DNA of 64,000 nucleotides, taken from Mercenaria mercenaria. Its lineage: Eukaryota; Mollusca; Bivalvia; Venerida; Veneridae. Of the stretch, positions 23,615-35,020 are shown piece after piece. Positions within the stretch are counted from its first letter, which is position 1; the number at the start of each line of letters is the position of its first letter. The stretch is from the NCBI RefSeq assembly GCF_021730395.1, contig NC_069376.1:16277001-16341000 (forward strand), written 5' to 3'. The position numbers and the translations under genes were made by a program. Below the pieces are notes generated by a model that was given only the letters and a program-made list of their open reading frames with translations, did not search any database and was not told where the DNA came from.

Positions 23615-24382
23615 GAGACATTTGTAACTTGGAAAAGTTTAAAAAAATTATTTTAACTTACATTTAGGTTTTAAAATGGTTTTTTGGGCGCTTTTTTTTT
23701 TATCTTTCTTAGAAGTGCAAACAACAATTACAGACAATACAGAACCATCTGAGTAGAATGTTTCACTTTCTTCGCAAGAAACGAAAATGTGATACAGCAA
23801 GTAAGCTGCTAATGTTTACCGTATTAACTATTGTCCGTAAGGTAACTTGATATCATTGCTAGAAGAACATTCACTTATTATAAACCCTCCTGATAGTCTT
23901 TTTAATATTCACCCTAACGTGACCCGATTTGTTTTCGTATTAAACAAAGAAACTGGGGTTTTTGTGTATTTTTCAAAAATTCCCCGTTTGCATGCACAAT
24001 TTTAAAAAGTCGTAAAAGTCAAAATCAAAAAGGTTCGCTGGGAAAGAAAACCCTACAGCAGGAAATTGTTTAAAGGGTGTCGTCAAAAAATGTAAAATTA
24101 ACTCTTGATTACGTGTTGAACCAAAAAAAAAAAATCCCAACAATCATTTTTAATTTGAATGAAAACATAACTTTTAGATGCGGGGTTTTTATAACATCCT
24201 TGAACTCCAAAAAATGACTTTGTCAACGACAAATCACTTTTTTGGGGAAATTTTTTTAAATCGAGACATATATTCAGTATGGCCAAAGATGCATGAAGTA
24301 CAACTTTTAATTCTAAATAAAGTTCATAAAGAGGAAAAATATGTTTACTACGGCCTAAACCTGACTCTTATTTTTATGTTTT
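23615..24382. other. intronic sequence of gene A, poor-looking consensus
   Basis: Many long A, T and G runs; no exon was recognised. Open frames here are short and lack similarity to integrins. Confidence 0.4.
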
Positions 24383-24485
24383 AAATAGAGAAAAGTGGAA
24401 ACTCGACAGGTCGCTCAACACGACAAATACGAAAATGTTGCAGGTCGATTGTTGGGCCTGTTCATGGACGGTAGTGAGAATGCAA
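24383..24485 (+). repeat. direct repeat, left copy
   Basis: Shares about 100 bases with 25002-25107: AATAGAGAAAAGTGGAAACT, CAGGTCGCTCAACACGACAA, CCTGTTCATGGACGGTAGTG. The copies are 619 bases apart. The segment between them (24486-25001) encodes nothing I recognise. Confidence 0.75.
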
Positions 24486-25001
24486 TGTACCGTCCAACGC
24501 CTCTAGCCCCGGGTAGCAGAAACTCAACATTTTACACATGCTAAAGTACAAAAGCAATTTAGAGATATCCGAAAGTGTATTAAAAAACGCGGTGAACATG
24601 GAACTTCAATGGTTACACGTGTTGTGGCTTTTGAAATTTCCCATAAAGAGCGGGTTGGTCCCCAGATAAAATAAGGGTTTGCCCAAACGAGAAAAAAAAT
24701 GGGAGATAAAAAACGAATTGGAAGGGACTGAGTTATGGCGCTCGTATCACAGGAACTGTCAAAGACAAATTAAAAGCAGGCACCAATCAAGGGGTGATGA
24801 CAATACCCAGGCTATGAAAGCGGGAGTATTGGAACCACCCAGACCGAAATGTTCATGTTGAGAAACTAAACAGTACCAATAAGACGACATGAAAGTCGTG
24901 CTGAACGATCAGAAAAGATCAAAATATAACAGCTCTGATTGAATGTACGGGGAGACTATTTACGGCCGCCACACGGTAGAAACAACGCTGCTGTGATAAT
25001 G

Positions 25002-25107
25002 AAATAGAGAAAAGTGAAAACTTCACAGGTCGCTCAACACGACAAAAACGAAAATGTTGCAGGCACGGTTTGATTGAGCCTGTTCATGGACGGTAGTGAA
25101 AATGCAT
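25002..25107 (+). repeat. direct repeat, right copy
   Basis: Partner of 24383-24485. The two differ by small indels, in line with the low apparent consensus quality of the area. Confidence 0.75.
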
Positions 25108-26789
25108 GCTTCCCTATTTCCGAATAGACCTATTTCCGATTTAAAATACTTTATACTTCTGGGACCAAGCAAATCTTAGAAATAACGCATTTATTTCCAA
25201 ACACTATCACAAGTACAGTACATAATACACTTGATCATTAATCAGAGATTATATCAGTGAAATGTTTTGGCCCATCGTAAAATTTTTGTAGGAAAACAGT
25301 CGCATTTGACCTTGCCTTGCTGTCAAATTACCTTCGCCCCATTCCATGATAGTTAAGGACCTGTCATCTACTACAGAGAAACACTAGATTTCAGTTTAAT
25401 ATTATAACGAAGACATTTGGGCATTGTACATTAAAGGATACTGTAAAAAGATTACAAGGGTTATATACAAAAACCTTTCATTAAATCAAATTCTATATAA
25501 ACTTAGTTTATACGCATATTGGAATGGGTGGGATCACTGCTTTGAAATAGTCTAATGTCAAAAACATACGTATTTGGCAGCATACACTTAAACTGAACAT
25601 ATCTAAACCAACTGTTGTTCTGCCACGAAATGAAATTTACAAAACAAATTGATTTTTAACTATTTCTGGGGGTTATCATTATTAGTGGAAACGTCACGTT
25701 AAAATGTCAACTTTGTCTTAACATTTTGATATCTAGCAGAGATACTACTGTATTACTTAAACACGTTAAAAAAGGATAAATATCAAACAGGGAATGCAAC
25801 GCTCCAAAAACGCGTCCTCCACAAAAAGAAACCCGCAGCACGTAGACGAGGACAAAAGATAATAGGTAAGGGTAGATTTCTCAGAAGTACAGAGAATCAA
25901 AAGCACAGCCCAAGAGCCACGCAAAGCATTTGCCAACAACAAAAAGCTGTAATGGAAAAATATTTCAGACAGGTTGCTTCAAACATCCAACAAGTACATA
26001 TTAATTCATGCTAAATATTGATGGAGGGGAAGGAAATAGTAAAGGGCGAAATGGGGTCGGGGGAAGGGGGGGGGGGGGGGAAGAACCCGAAGGGGAAGTT
26101 GAACATGGACAAATATACAAGGGAATGCCAAGTTCTTTAGAAACAGTCGCACTACAACGTAAACCACAATAGCGCAGACACTCATGTACCAAAGGTAAAC
26201 GTACAACTACGATCAACTGAATAACATAGAGAAACGAACAAATAACACATAAGAAAACAGTAGAGCACCGTTAGAGACTCACAAGTATACAAACGCACCC
26301 ACACAAGTTGGAAAAAAACAATCAAGTAACGACTTAGGATTCGGCTGCCAAAACAAAGGTGAGCTACAAAACTTACTAAAAGTAAAGGGGGAGGGAATGC
26401 AAAAAGTAGCGTAAATACAAGGGAAAGGAGCGGACAATAAGGGAAGTGAGGCGGAGGAAAAACGCTTACATCAAACAAGAAAACATACGCAACAGACAAT
26501 ACAAGACAGACAAAACAAACAGTTGAAAACAAACAAATAAAGGAACACAGTGGGGCATCGCCTTGGAACGGTCAGTTGCAGAAATACCACATGGACATTA
26601 TTACATCTGTTTTAAAGTAAAATTGCTGCAGACTTGTCAGTAAGATTCCCTAAGAATTAATTCTCGTCGTCTTTTCAGTTATCTTTTGGCCATGTCTTAA
26701 ATAAAACCTTGCTGCTGACAAGCATGTTTAATATATCAAAAATACTCTCTCGCCGTCGTGAAGCTTCTTTAAATAAACATTTCACACAT
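25108..26789. other. intronic sequence of gene A with dispersed repeat
   Basis: A-rich on the plus strand. It has a G run at 26066-26080 and a copy of the 19130 repeat at 26520-26612 (GCATCGCCTTGGAACGGTCA). Open frames on the minus strand (26001-26532) are Phe/Pro/Leu-rich products of the purine bias, not genes. Confidence 0.5.
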
Positions 26790-27077
26790 AGTTAGTTTGC
26801 TTGACGCCGTTTTTCAACAGTTTTTTCAGTCATGTAACGGCGGGCAGTTAACCTAACCAGTGTTCTGGAATTCTGTACCTGTCCAGTACAAACCTGTTCT
26901 CCGCAAGTAACTGCCAACTTCCCACATGAATTATCAGAGGTGGAAGACTAATGGTTTTAGACACAATGTCGTTTATCAAATAGTCACGGAGAACATACGC
27001 CCCGAACGAGGATCGAACTCGCGGCCTCACCATCCGTAGACCAACGCTCTTACCTACTGTGCTAAGCGGGCGGGCGC
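26790..27077 (-). repeat. tRNA-derived SINE (possibly RUDI/V-SINE type)
   Basis: On the minus strand: a tRNA-like head with A-box TTAGCACAGTAGGTAAGAGC and B-box CGAGTTCGATCC, a body (GACATTGTGTCTAAAACC, AGTTGGCAGTTACTTGCGGA, AACACTGGTTAGGTTAACTG) and a 3' end TGAAAAACGGCGTCAAGC. The anticodon arm does not fold properly, so this is a SINE, not a tRNA gene. RUDI-like SINEs are known from molluscs; the family name is a guess. Confidence 0.75.
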
Positions 27078-27115
27078 ATTTCACATATAATATGAAATTA
27101 AAAATAGTAACATAC

Positions 27116-27184
27116 CTGCCTACTTTGAATATTGCCTTGACCCATCTCTACACTAGCAATCGAAATAAGTTCAACTGATTCTTC
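27116..27184 (-). CDS. integrin alpha A, stalk exon
   Basis: 23 codons in phase 0, from the acceptor CCTATATACAG to the donor GTATGT. It reads EESVELISIASVEMG, then QGNIQSRQ. It lies between the calf-2 exon and the transmembrane exon, where alpha chains have the last calf-2 strand and a short linker. Similarity is weak; phase, position and clean splice sites support it. Confidence 0.68.
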
Positions 27185-27526
27185 CTGTATATAGGAGACA
27201 AACCGACATTGATTTCAAAACAAAATTTTATAGAAAACATTATAAAATACATGTACATACTGGTAAGAAAGATATTTCGTTTTCATTTCATTAAAATTAC
27301 TTTATAACTTACGTTGTTTCTTTCTAAAGCTATAATCATATACAATGTATGTATTTCATAACTTATTACAGCCATCATTACAAACTCTTCTTAAAGCTAG
27401 ATGTTTAATATCATAACAGTCAACACACCAAAGTACGAAGCAATGCAATGGCATTCGTTATCGAATGTAACAATGAGCGGGTAGTAGAAAACCAGCTAAA
27501 GCAACTATTGTAACAAGTCGTTATAC

Positions 27527-27646
27527 CTTGAATACAGTCTGGATTTCAGAATCTATTTCAAATTCCATTTGTATATATGCCATAGTTGTAGGATGCATGT
27601 TGCTCAGGGTGCAGATCAATTGAGAGCAGGTTTGTTTCGTACAGTC
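27527..27646 (-). CDS. integrin alpha A, calf-2 exon with conserved cysteines
   Basis: 40 codons in phase 0, from the acceptor GACTTTCAG-like site to the donor GTATAA. It reads DCTKQTCSQLICTLSNM, then AYIQMEFEIDSEI and QTVFK. The CxxxxCxxxxC pattern followed by a hydrophobic strand matches the calf-2 segment CGxxxCLKIVCQVGRL ... AILYVKSLLW of vertebrate alpha chains. Confidence 0.78.
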
Positions 27647-27659
27647 CTGAAAGAACAAA

Positions 27660-27916
27660 TTTATTTTTGTTGGGTTTAACGTCACACCAACCCAAATGCA
27701 GGGTCATTTGGCGACTTTCCCGCTTTAGAGATGAAGACCTCTGTTGCACCTCTGTGCATTATTTCAGCACGGACGGGCACTTTGGTAGAACCAAAGATCT
27801 TCCGTCATCCATAGTTTCCTAGTCTAAAAAAAGTTCAATGTCCTGAGTGAAGCTCGAACTCCTATCATTGAGGGGCCAGTAATTTGAAGTCAAAGACCCA
27901 AATCACTTGCCCATCG
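27660..27916 (-). repeat. SINE-like dispersed repeat
   Basis: On the minus strand a B-box-like GGAGTTCGAGCTTCACTCAG lies near 27850-27870. The body (CGTGCTGAAATAATGCACAG, GGAAAGTCGCCAAATGACCC) and 3' end GACGTTAAACCCAACAAAAA follow. I recall this arrangement as common in bivalve introns. It lies just upstream of the calf-2 exon. Confidence 0.6.
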
Positions 27917-28184
27917 ACAAACTTATATCTACGTATAGAAGGTTTAAGCATTGAATACATGACACATAATTATATAATCTGAGGTGAGATGAATACATAT
28001 TTACTTGTTTTCCTTTGAATGATACATATCTGTTTTGTTTCGTGTTTTTCTTTAAAAAGCAATTTAACTTAAAATGAAATATTGTGTAAAACAATAGAAC
28101 ATAACACAAAAAGCACTAAGAAATATTATTAGTTATAATAATCTTTGACTTCTCCTTCTCAACAAAATAAGAATGGCAACCTAC

Positions 28185-28325
28185 ACTATTTTTAATATCC
28201 GATAGTGACGTCACAGGAGTTTCTGCCTGTGACATCGGTTGATCGTTAACGTCAGAGTAGACTGTTGGTGTCGTGTACTGCTCTACCAGACGACAGTTCG
28301 TGTTACACGTTTGGCCACAATGAAT
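28185..28325 (-). CDS. integrin alpha A, probable calf-2 loop exon
   Basis: 47 codons in phase 0, from the acceptor ATATATTTAG to the donor GTAGGT. It reads IHCGQTCNTNCRLVEQY, then SDVNDQPMSQAETPVTSLSD and IKNS. Three Cys in the first eleven residues and a flexible Ser/Thr/Gln/Glu stretch fit the calf-2 region, where vertebrate alpha chains have a disordered, often protease-cleaved loop. It splices in frame to DCTKQTC. Sequence similarity alone would not identify it. Confidence 0.55.
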
Positions 28326-29233
28326 CTAAATATATTATATTATAGGAATATAACATATACGCTCTAGTATTTACAGAATTAATTAACGTAAACCATTTTA
28401 TACAATCATGCAGATTAATTCAATTATACATACCTTAATGTGTTTGTGCAAAGTTTCATGAGAAATATTACAATTACTTTAAAAACAAGTCCCACATGTC
28501 ACGCATGTCATCTAACTGAAAAATTTGCACTAAGTATACTTTGTTTTCAGCAATTTATTTATAGTTACATGACATGCAAGAAAACAGATGGTTCATGTAC
28601 TTTTTCTTCGTCGTTTTCAGAAGTATTTAACATAAGAACCAAATAAGTAATTTAAAATGACTACACTAGTTTAAATTAACAAATTTGAATTCAGTTTTGA
28701 ATAATAAAGTTTGGCCTGGTGCAGTTATACTTTAAAATCAATTAAATTCATTGGCATTTAAGCGGTTTAGGTTTTGTCAAAATAACAAAAACAAACTTTT
28801 CTCATGCAGATATAAATTCGTGAATTTCAAATTTTAGAGATAAGAGGAAACGAAAGATCGCCTAACTGTTAGGATTGAATCTCGTGGACTAGGGGACTAT
28901 GGCAACACGAAATTTATTTATGATTTCTCATTAAGTATGTTTTTCATACGACCATTTCAGGCCCGTGTGCAGGATTTTTTTGCTGGGGGGGGGCCCAACC
29001 TGGGGTTGCGATTATTTTTTAATATGGCACATGAATAGATGCATTTTCCTGCTACCTGAAACACCTTTAAGGATGCATGAATGTATCATATATTTAAGGA
29101 AAAGTCTACTTTTTAATCATTTCATCGAGCCTTTTTCAATGTATGTATGATTGTACAGTCACAGTGTATGGACTTATTTTTCTGTATGATACCCAGTTGA
29201 AAAAAATGTTGAAGTTTTATGATGGTTATTAAG

Positions 29234-29444
29234 AAGACTAGCTCCTAGACTATGATAATTTTTCCCCCATTTTTATGATTTCATGTAGTGAACTGAGCCA
29301 GTCTATATACTATGTCCAATATTACAATTTTAACATCAGTCCTCTTAGAAAATCTCTAGAATAGACTGGCTTTTGTCTCTATGAACATAAAAAAGAAAAA
29401 AAATCATAGAAATGTCGTAATTATCAGTCTAGTGGCTAGTCTAA
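29234..29444. mobile_element. MITE with 8-bp target duplication (AGACTAGC ends)
   Basis: TTATTAAG flanks the element at 29226-29233 and 29445-29452. Inverted ends AAGACTAGCTCCTAGAC and GTCTAGTGGCTAGTCTAA. A second member is at 57907-58125. An 8-bp duplication is typical of hAT-type transposition; superfamily assignment is inference. Confidence 0.72.
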
Positions 29445-30438
29445 TTATTAAGGGTATCCTATTTGCAAAATGGCCAAATGTTTTTAGATTTCCAACAAAA
29501 CAAACGAAGTATTATGACAATTACTATTTACATCGTAGATTTCAAATGACAATGAACTCTTAACTGTACCAAAGATCTATAAAAATAAATAGATGTGTAT
29601 TTTATACTTCTTTGACTGTACAAACTATAACATCACAGCACATATTAATTGATATTTTTATGTATAAAACCCCTCATAAGTAACGAGTTTTAGATGCGTT
29701 TTGTGAGATTTACTGAGAGACTGCTTTTAAAACTATGAGAGTTTTTAAGTAAGGTTATTGGACCCAAAAGAGTAAAATTGATACAGTAGTTTCAAATTCA
29801 TAATTGTTGTAAAATAAAAAGATCAATTTAATAAATTTGGGGAATGTGCCTTAATGTAGAAACAAAATACAACCATCATAATGTTTCAATTTTCAGATTC
29901 ATTTTAAGATTTACTTAACAAAACCAACAATGTTCTGATCATTTTATAACACTTCCAAAGAGTAAAAAACATAATAGTTTCTCCACTACCCAGTCAAGTA
30001 CCGCTCAAGCGATCAATGAAGCATGCACAGATAAACTTTTACCTGTGACATGCCTGGGGCTAATTTCCACTACCGGACACGGTTTTATGGCTCTTTAGCC
30101 TGTGTATTGCTGTCAAATCAAGCCAATTGCGCTGGTGTATAAATTTGTTAATTGAGGGGCCCATAGTGGCATTTACTATTTCTGATTTTGAAACTTTATA
30201 CAAAATTATACTATACCATGGTGTCGAATTCCTTTTCATGATGTATGTGGGCTGTTCAGAAAGATCTTCGTGGCGAAAAATGTACATTCCTGTATAATCA
30301 TGTATATTAAGTGGTGTCACATAAACTTTCAATGCCAGAACTAGGCCCGCCCAAAAATGTATAGCTATGCACTAAATTCGTATAAAAAGAGACCAGAAAT
30401 CGGATCGCCAATCAAAAGATATAAGACACGTTACTATA

Positions 30439-30708
30439 ATGTTTAAACTTTATTCACATATAATACAAAGCTGTACCGGTGAGAGTGTTAAGATGTTATA
30501 TAATGACAGGACCATAAACTACATTCCTATGCCGACAAGTCTTTCTGTGCGTTTTTACTGTCATTTTGTATTGTGCGTTGTTTTGACTGCAGTTGCTAAC
30601 TATACTCAGAAGCATTTTTGGCGGCCTAATGATGATAGAACGTTAGGATATGATAGCAACGGTAGAGTGATAAAATGTTACGACGACATAATGGCTGTGA
30701 CAGAATGA
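30439..30708 (+). CDS. possible small membrane protein, unassigned
   Basis: 90 codons including stop, opening MFKLYSHIIQSCTG. One hydrophobic stretch, FYCHFVLCVVLTAVA, at about residues 43-57, is followed by a polar end (YDSNGRVIKCYDD). A TATA-like TATAAAAAG lies about 58 bases before the ATG. It is antisense within the large gene A intron. No family is recognised and no poly(A) signal is close, so it may be chance. Confidence 0.2.
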   Translation: MFKLYSHIIQSCTGESVKMLYNDRTINYIPMPTSLSVRFYCHFVLCVVLTAVANYTQKHFWRPNDDRTLGYDSNGRVIKCYDDIMAVTE

Positions 30709-31479
30709 TGGTGAAACAGTGATATGATGATGTTGTCTAGATGGTGGACATTACCAACTTTTAGTAACATCGATCTATCGGAAAATCGATAAATTTGCAT
30801 ATATAAACAAAGAAGGAAAAAAATACTTAAACTTAAATAGAAAAAGTTATATTTTGAAATCAAAAATTCGATACCCTACAAATTAAAGTTTAATTTATTC
30901 CGGATATGATGGATATTTTTTTCAAAAAATATTTTAATATTTGGTTGGTCTTTTTTGACTTTAAACAGACCCACCTCAGTTCATACAAACTCTTTAGGAA
31001 ACGGGTAAAAAAAACTGACGTTTTCAAATATAACAGACAAAATGAGATATTTTCGCAAATAATCAAAAATTCGATACCACTAAAAATGTAGAAAAATTAT
31101 TCAGTTTTCGTTATGTGTAATTTGTTATAAAATTTTTTAGTGGTTTGTTTGGTCCTTTTTGCATTTTAGTGTGTACAGTGAACATTTCTTAAAAAATTCC
31201 GGCTTTTTCCGCCGTTGTCCGTAAGTACTCGGAAGCTGTTACGGAAAATATTGTCGTCTGCTAGTCTGACTTTATCGGTACAAATTGTTATAGCTCAAAG
31301 TCTATGAATTGTAGACAACTTCACACTGACAAAAAAAAAAACAACAACTGAGATTGTAATTAGACAAATTGAAACAAATTAATTGTTGAACTCAGAATCG
31401 CCGAAACCTAGATCCGCTGTCGTTTAAAATAACGCTATGGAGGATTTAGTGTTCAATTCGCATTAAAAATACAAATGCT

Positions 31480-31775
31480 TTTAATTTTATCGCAAAAAAA
31501 ATACTTAAAGAAACTAATTCTCATGTGTTTCCGTAAAATATAGTCTGTCAGTAATTGAGTTTTAAAGCATTCTTAAGAAATACAGCGATGATTAATTTCC
31601 AGATACCTATATTATTTTTTGCCGAACGATCTGGAGACATTTTTATTGCCGCGACGGTCCGGGTCCGATCTCCGACGCGGTCATCTTTTTTTTCTTCGTA
31701 TGGGATTTTTTAATAATTTTGAAACAAAAAAAAATCATTTTCTATTATTCATAATATGACCAAACTTTAATTTGA
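31480..31775. mobile_element. rearranged copy of the TTAA MITE
   Basis: The left half (31490-31632) is the inverted left half of the 8427-8893 element. The right half (from GCCGCGACGGTCCGGGTCCG) is in forward orientation. So the copy is an inversion or a fusion of two copies. Confidence 0.65.
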
Positions 31776-32633
31776 AAGATAGCCTTGATGAACCGATAAT
31801 TCTGCTTCTTTCCGAACCTACTTTGTATATATTATTCTGTATTCTTAAATTAATACATGTTTTGGTACATTCTTTAATCATTCGTTTTAAAAAAATGCGA
31901 TATCTATTATTTGTTTTAGTCTCAAGATTGCACAAAATCACATTAAGCATAAAATGATTTAATTGTAACAAATATCTTAAAATTACCCTTTGACTTTTAT
32001 TGTGTATTACAATATTGCCTAGGGGTAAACAATATCCGGTTAGTGTTGTTTCAAAGCGGTTCATAAAAGATATGTTACCCCACTTACTATAAGTGATAGG
32101 TATTTTTATGGTTTTATGGTTTTTGCGTTGTAATATATGTCTTTCACTTTCTTCTGTCTTTACAAGGTCTTTTCCCTTTCTTTCAGGAATTTTATTTTTT
32201 AAGATTTTTACCCTTATTTCATGAATCGTATGACAGTAGGAAAAATCAGTACAAATTTAGAATTCACATCGTTAATGGAGTTGTTCCGTAAATATCTACT
32301 GAGTAAAGATCCTGGCCCAAAGTTCACGAAAAATCTTAAGTTATTACTTAGTTAAGTCTGCTATTCTTTAATTGAGATATTGATGAAGTTATTGTTATTC
32401 AATGTTTTTTTTTTGTTTTTTTGTTGTTGTTTTTTCCTGTAACAATATTTATAGTTAAAGTATACTATGGTAGTAGTATTTGTCAGCAGTACTTATTTCA
32501 AGTCACGCAAATATGATATTTCTAGTTAGGCACGATATAAGAAACTTATTCCTTACCATGCTAAATTACAATAATGAACTTGTCTGTTTTTCAATTTAGA
32601 CAGTACCATTAATTATGAAAAGGGTGCATACCA

Positions 32634-32755
32634 GTTACTGGCTGAATAGCAGACAGTGCAGATCATGATCAGTCTGCACGGATGTGCAGGCTGATCATGA
32701 TCTACACTGATTGCAAAGGAAGAACCAATCGTGTCCAGCATGGTAAGGGTTAAGT
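32634..32755 (-). repeat. fold-back repeat fragment (CATGATCAG family)
   Basis: ATCATGATCAGTCTGCAC ... GTGCAGGCTGATCATGAT forms a hairpin. The flank reads CCAGCATGGTAAGGGTTAA. Other members: 35481-35605 and 51115-51245. Confidence 0.7.
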
Positions 32756-32814
32756 ATTTCCTTTTAAAAGTATAAGTCTTATTTCTATACTTCTTTTTCT
32801 TTAAAGCGACCGGC

Positions 32815-33038
32815 CTCTAGATCGTTCGACAACAAATATACTTTTTATATATCTTGAAAAAATGCTATATTTCTTATGAAGGCTTCAAAACTAATTACTG
32901 ACAAACTTTATGTTATGGAAATACATGAGAATTTGCTGTATTTACTACCTTTTACGATGAAAATCGAAAAACGTTAGTGATTCAGAATTTTGAAAATAGT
33001 TTAGAAACAAAAGCGCATATTCTAATGTTCATAATATG
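32815..33038 (+). mobile_element. internally deleted TTAA MITE
   Basis: TTAA at 32811-32814, then AGCGACCGGCCTCTAGATCG and the left third of the 8427 element. After AACGTTAGTGATTC it jumps to the right part (TTTTGAAAATAGTTTAGAAA). The tRNA-like middle is missing and the right terminus is lost. Confidence 0.7.
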
Positions 33039-33903
33039 TGAAAGAAAGCGCATATAGAGGAAGTATATACGCTTTCTAAATATTTTATATAACATATTCA
33101 TATTCTTGAATATTTATTTTATTTACAGACAGTGTCTTGTGCGTTAATATTTCTTTTCTGTACATAGATATACGTCAGCATGATGTTTCATGTATTAAAA
33201 AGAAAGTACATCAGTGTTCGATATATAAAATGTAACGATTTCTAAATATTTTAGATAACATATTCATATTCTTAAATACTACTTTTATTTGACAATTAAT
33301 AAAGTATTATATAAATTTTCGACTTCTTCCGATGTTCACTTTAATAATTATCAAATCTTCATTCAATTCAAGTATACCGTTTAGCAAACCGCCTGCCTGT
33401 TATAAGGGGCAATACATGGTATTTTCTGAAACTCCTCGAAAATGATTGGAAATGCAATTAATCTATTTTTTATGATGTAAAACGGTAACAAATGACTGAA
33501 AACTGTTAAATTTCTTGTGTTTCTGGAATTTAGATCGAATTTTCGACCAGGTGGTTCTATTTTGGTTCGTTTTAGAACCTAGTAAATGTCTTTTCTCGCA
33601 TTTTTGCACTTCAGTTGTCTGTATATTATTGAAATTAGCATGTTTCTGAATGAAAATGACAAACATCGTAATGATTAAATGAATCTTAAATGAAAACTCC
33701 ACGAATAAGGTAAAAAAATTGAATTATTGCTTGCACAGGGCTAAATTGCGCGTAATTTTGAGGATGGGGGTGGCCTGTAATGAATTGTCATTTCTCTAGA
33801 TTTTCTCAATATTTTGCACCAAAACTAAGCAGAATCATTGTAAAACAGGTGTACCTTTAGAATGAATGCAAATTCATGGAAAGACTAAATAAAAATTTTC
33901 TCT

Positions 33904-34227
33904 TATAGGCTGATCACTACCAAATAGAATGTAAGCCTACGCAGGTCTAGTCACAAGTAGTCCAATATAAATAGTACTGATCTTTTTTCCTTTCCTAGTG
34001 CATTTTCTCGGCAGCAACGTACTTACTTTTACCCTACCGCGTTTCAGTATGTATCACTTTACATTCTATTGAAATCGACATGTTCCTATCGCATGCTAGG
34101 TAAAAATGGCGGCGTAAGAATTTAATGACCAGTAAAGAGAAATTGAAAGAAGCGAAAAGTAGTAAATTCAGCGGGTTGTATTTAACGAACTGTAGTTTTC
34201 TTATATAAAAGTTAACACCCCCTTTTC
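33904..34227 (+). mobile_element. TIR element (CTAAAGGC family), uninterrupted copy
   Basis: Collinear with 8143-8940 minus its nested MITE: CACAAGTAG, CGTTTCAGTATGTATCAC, GAGAAATTGAAAGAAGCG, CAGCGGGTTGTATTTAACGA. It supplies the empty site at TTAA 34182-34185. Confidence 0.8.
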
Positions 34228-34648
34228 TTCTTGTTTTTCTAAAGTAGCGATCTAGTTCTTTATGGGAATATAAGTCTCTGAAATCTGATATGCTAGAAAA
34301 TGTCGAAAAACCGTTATGTTGTGAGTAGATTTTATATGAAATAAAGAACAGCTGGATTTAGTGGTGTTCAGCCTAAATGCATCAGATAATGACCAAAAGC
34401 TGTTAATTATCGATTTTCCCCCGTGTTACTACAACAACAACAATTATTACGGAAATCAACGAATCCGTCCGGTAGCGATGATATTGGATTTTTTTTTTAT
34501 TGATTTTTATGATAGGTAGATCTGTCTCGCTTTATCGGCTTCGAGATGTTACTAAAAGTTGGTAATGTGGCTATGAAAGAATGACAGGCAAATTGTCAAC
34601 ATATCACCCTTGTCATCCTATTATTATATAAGTCATTACTCTACCAAC

Positions 34649-34816
34649 CTTTGTGTAATGGACCGAAGTACCAAATCCAAAGTTTGCTGAATGATGTGAC
34701 ATGCCCCGATATGTCCTTACAGAGAACGAAACACCAGGAATATCTTCCAACGGAAATTCGAAACATTCACCATCTAGATACATGTCTCTCCAGTCATCCG
34801 ACTTGTGGGCACACGT
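34649..34816 (-). CDS. integrin alpha A, exon 4
   Basis: 56 codons in phase 0, from the acceptor TTTTTTTGAGACAG to a weak donor GTTGGT. The exon end was set by alignment with gene B exon 4, which ends VHYTK before GTAAAA. It reads TCAHKSDDWRDMYLDGECFE, then FSVRTYRGMSH and NFGFGTSVHYTK. The two Cys match the ACAP...GTC pair of vertebrate alpha chains. Gene B has 19 more codons in the variable middle. Confidence 0.8.
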
Positions 34817-34922
34817 CTGTCTCAAAAAAATAAATAGAAATATTCTTTATGACGTACGTTAAAGCGTAATAAGCGTAAGAAATATGATAGGGTTATTATA
34901 ATAGTAACTCGATGTGGAATGC

Positions 34923-35020
34923 TGTATTCGGCTCGAATGGATTTAGCTAGATCAAATCTCATGAGACGCCCAAGCGCCGAGTGTGTTCCATCCTTGCAAA
35001 ATCCACTCGAGCCGAATACA
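34923..35020. repeat. fold-back repeat in intron 3 of gene A
   Basis: Arms 34923-34944 and 34999-35020 are complementary at 21 of 22 positions (TGTATTCGGCTCGAATGGAT), with a 54-base loop. Confidence 0.8.

Larger units (their letters stand above)
28326..34648 (-). other. large intron of gene A, or location of unseen middle exons
   Basis: No FG-GAP, DxNxDG, thigh or calf-1 sequence was found on the minus strand by eye. Contents recognised: MITEs at 29234-29444, 31480-31775, 32815-33038 and 33904-34227, a fold-back repeat at 32634-32755, and a roughly 50-bp direct repeat (33072-33125 and 33240-33292, TTTCTAAATATTTTA). Two open frames, 30439-30708 plus and 30060-30332 minus, are unassigned. Confidence 0.5.

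Noticed and set aside
24383-25107. Direct repeats as termini of an LTR-type element
   Set aside because: Only about 100 bp long, with no terminal or internal signature to support that reading.
26001-26532. Minus-strand Pro/Phe/Leu-rich open frames
   Set aside because: They reflect the purine-rich plus strand around a G run; no start context or domain.
27000-27077. tRNA gene on the minus strand
   Set aside because: A and B boxes are present but the anticodon arm does not pair, and a SINE body follows directly.
28440-28530. Minus-strand segment reading KVIVIFLMKLCTNTLR before a GTATGT donor as an extra calf exon
   Set aside because: No acceptor gives an open frame of useful length, and the exon would end out of phase with its neighbours.
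30060-30332. Minus-strand open frame of 90 codons as a possible missing integrin exon
   Set aside because: No FG-GAP, cysteine or leg-domain pattern, and the candidate splice sites do not give phase 0 without arbitrary choices.
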